A stretch of 6,892 nt of DNA, from NCBI GenBank assembly GCA_019090765.1, contig JAHRVJ010000161.1:1-6892 (forward strand), in the 5' to 3' direction. Origin of the DNA: Ilumatobacteraceae bacterium. Lineage in GTDB: Bacteria > Actinomycetota > Acidimicrobiia > Acidimicrobiales > Ilumatobacteraceae. A model generated the notes under the pieces. The model was not told the DNA's origin and did not search any database. It worked only from the letters and a program-made list of their open reading frames with translations. Positions 5,581 to 6,892 of the stretch are shown one piece after another; within the stretch, counting starts at the first letter, position 1; the number at the start of each line of letters is the position of its first letter. Position numbers and translations under genes: made by a program.

Positions 5581-6892
5581 ATGACTGGTACAACGACTAG
5601 TACGACATCTGGAATGACATCTGGAATGACGAGTGGTTCGATCCTCGGTACCCGGGTAATCCGTACAGAGGACCCCGCGCTACTACTCGGCCAGGCAAAA
5701 TATCTGGCCGACCTTGACTTGCCGAACAAACTGCACGCCGTAGTCGTGCGTTCCGAAATTGCACATGGCCTGATCAACACCATCCACATCGCAGACGCCG
5801 CCGCGATGCCCGGCGTTGTAGAGGTCCTCACCGCCGACGAACTCGGAGTCGCGCCGCACCACGGATTCGCGAAAGTCCACGACGACTTCGCCCGTCCCCC
5901 GCTCGCCGCTAATCGGGTGAGATTCGTGGGCGAACCCATCGCTGTTGTGCTCGCGGAAACCTACGGTCAGGGTGAAGACGCCGCCGCACGAGTGTGGGCC
6001 GACATCGATCCACTACCCGCTGTTGTCAACGCTGAGGATGCACTCGCCGCTGACGCCGAATTGCTCTTTCCGAATCACGGATCGAACGAAGCAATGGTGA
6101 TCAGCGACACTGCACGAGCCAACTTCGGAGATGCCGACGTTGTCGTTCGTGGACGGTACGTGAATCAGCGAATGGCAGTGGTTCCAATGGAACCCGACTG
6201 TGCTGCTGCCGATGTTGACGACGCGGGTCGACTCACATTCTGGGCATCAACTCAGATGCCTCACGGGCTACGGGATCAACTCGCAATGGCCCTCGTTCTC
6301 GAACCAAGCGACGTTCGGGTGATCACCCCACAAGTCGGTGGCGGCTTTGGCGGCAAGGCTGGTATCCACCCCGAGTACACGGTTGCCGCGGCGGCCTCGC
6401 TCCGCACTCGTCGACCCGTGGTCTGGGTTCCATCTCGCAGCGACGACATGGTCGCCTTGCCGCACAGCCGTGGCCAAGTCCAGTACGCCGAACTCGGCTG
6501 CACGAAGGCCGGTAACTTCACTGGCCTGCGGGTTCGCCTGGTCGGCGATGCGGGCGCGTACCCATCCGTCGGAGCAATGCTGCCCGTCGGTACTCGCCGC
6601 ATGTCGCAAGGCAACTACAACTTCCCCGCAATCGAGTTCGATCTTGCCGTCGCGGCCACCAACACCACGCCAATGGGTGCCTACCGCGGTGCTGGGCGAC
6701 CCGAGGCGACTGCGCTCGTGGAGCGGCTGGTCGACCAGGCGGCACTTGAATTGGAGATTGACCCGATCGAGATTCGCCGCCGCAACTTCATCAGCAACGA
6801 CGCATTCCCCTTCACAACACTGACTGGCAATACCTACGATTCGGGTAACTACATGCTGCCTTTGGATCGCGCGGCCGAGACGATCGACTACC
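5581..6892 (+). CDS. Xanthine dehydrogenase/CO dehydrogenase-family molybdenum hydroxylase, large subunit (CoxL/XdhA-like), partial
   Basis: This is the molybdopterin-binding subunit of an aerobic hydroxylase that inserts a water-derived oxygen into its substrate and passes electrons to FAD and 2Fe-2S subunits. 437 codons are visible, just over half of the usual 750-800; the rest lies beyond the window. Residues about 21-140 form the a/b-hammerhead domain (ILGTRVIRTEDP, then FVGEPIAVVLAE). The first molybdopterin domain follows, with QVGGGFGGK (251-259) and the active-site loop AYRGAGR (367-373), then DPIEIRRRNFI and TYDSGNY. AYRGAGR is the form II signature; true CO dehydrogenases (form I) have AYRCSFR, so this is probably not a CO dehydrogenase. 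The substrate could be an aldehyde, purine, aromatic or heterocycle. No CoxS or CoxM gene precedes it; they may follow it. The start could also be ATG 5614 or 5626, inside a repeat. No export signal is visible. Confidence 0.93.
   Translation, partial: MTGTTTSTTSGMTSGMTSGSILGTRVIRTEDPALLLGQAKYLADLDLPNKLHAVVVRSEIAHGLINTIHIADAAAMPGVVEVLTADELGVAPHHGFAKVHDDFARPPLAANRVRFVGEPIAVVLAETYGQGEDAAARVWADIDPLPAVVNAEDALAADAELLFPNHGSNEAMVISDTARANFGDADVVVRGRYVNQRMAVVPMEPDCAAADVDDAGRLTFWASTQMPHGLRDQLAMALVLEPSDVRVITPQVGGGFGGKAGIHPEYTVAAAASLRTRRPVVWVPSRSDDMVALPHSRGQVQYAELGCTKAGNFTGLRVRLVGDAGAYPSVGAMLPVGTRRMSQGNYNFPAIEFDLAVAATNTTPMGAYRGAGRPEATALVERLVDQAALELEIDPIEIRRRNFISNDAFPFTTLTGNTYDSGNYMLPLDRAAETIDY
5589..5636 (+). 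repeat. Four degenerate 12-base tandem repeats at the start of the molybdenum hydroxylase gene
   Basis: Four consecutive 12-mers read TACAACGACTAG, TACGACATCTGG, AATGACATCTGG and AATGACGAGTGG. Within them ACATCTGGAATG is perfectly duplicated at 5605-5616 and 5617-5628. They encode a Thr/Ser/Gly/Met-rich tail (TSGM-TSGM-TSGS) ahead of the conserved domain and create extra in-frame ATG codons at 5614 and 5626, each preceded by TCTGGA. Confidence 0.7.

Noticed and set aside
5559..6614. Minus-strand frames of 65-126 codons opposite the molybdenum hydroxylase
   Set aside because: They are antisense to a clear hydroxylase coding sequence that stays open to the window edge.
6338..6823. A 161-codon plus-strand frame within the molybdenum hydroxylase gene
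   Set aside because: It is a +1-type shadow rich in Arg, Ser and Pro. The overlapping frame carries the family motifs QVGGGFGGK and AYRGAGR.

Overview
This window looks like ordinary chromosome from a GC-rich bacterium (roughly 60% G+C by eye). It is most likely an actinobacterium. The evidence is GTG starts, GC-biased third codon positions, a secreted lipoprotein with a Thr/Pro-rich linker, a tandem DUF427 protein and a CoxL-like hydroxylase subunit of the AYRGAGR type. An Acidimicrobiia-like or mycobacteria-related lineage is possible, but that is inference only. I see no tRNA, rRNA, CRISPR array, insertion sequence or phage gene.

Layout, left to right. Bases 1-1337 (minus) hold the first 445 codons of an AMP-forming acyl-CoA synthetase whose C-terminal lobe lies outside the window. 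Bases 1338-1618 have no intact gene. They contain a plausible promoter and ribosome binding site for the synthetase and, on the plus strand, a stretch that reads like the decayed tail of a gene. Bases 1619-2239 (minus) encode a lipoprotein. An 82-base divergent control region separates it from a bifunctional enoyl-CoA hydratase/3-hydroxyacyl-CoA dehydrogenase at 2322-4415 (plus). A 65-residue, eight-cysteine protein follows at 4468-4665 (plus). A tandem DUF427 protein (4720-5463, minus) converges on it, with a compact hairpin between the two. Divergent from the DUF427 gene, the large molybdenum subunit of a xanthine dehydrogenase/CO dehydrogenase-family hydroxylase starts at 5581 (plus) and runs off the right edge.

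Metabolically the window is about acyl-CoA chemistry. The synthetase would activate a carboxylic acid to its CoA thioester. The bifunctional enzyme would hydrate and oxidise an enoyl-CoA to a 3-ketoacyl-CoA. A molybdenum hydroxylase nearby could fit oxidation of an aromatic, heterocyclic or aldehyde substrate, but its substrate cannot be read from the sequence. No thiolase, acyl-CoA dehydrogenase, CoxS or CoxM gene is visible, and the genes lie on both strands in several transcription units, so a shared pathway is only a suggestion.

I did not find a convincing new biological system. The items most worth a second look are the eight-cysteine mini-protein, the possible gene relic at 1414-1590, the repeated 12-mers at the start of the molybdenum hydroxylase gene, and the LpqH-like layout of the lipoprotein.
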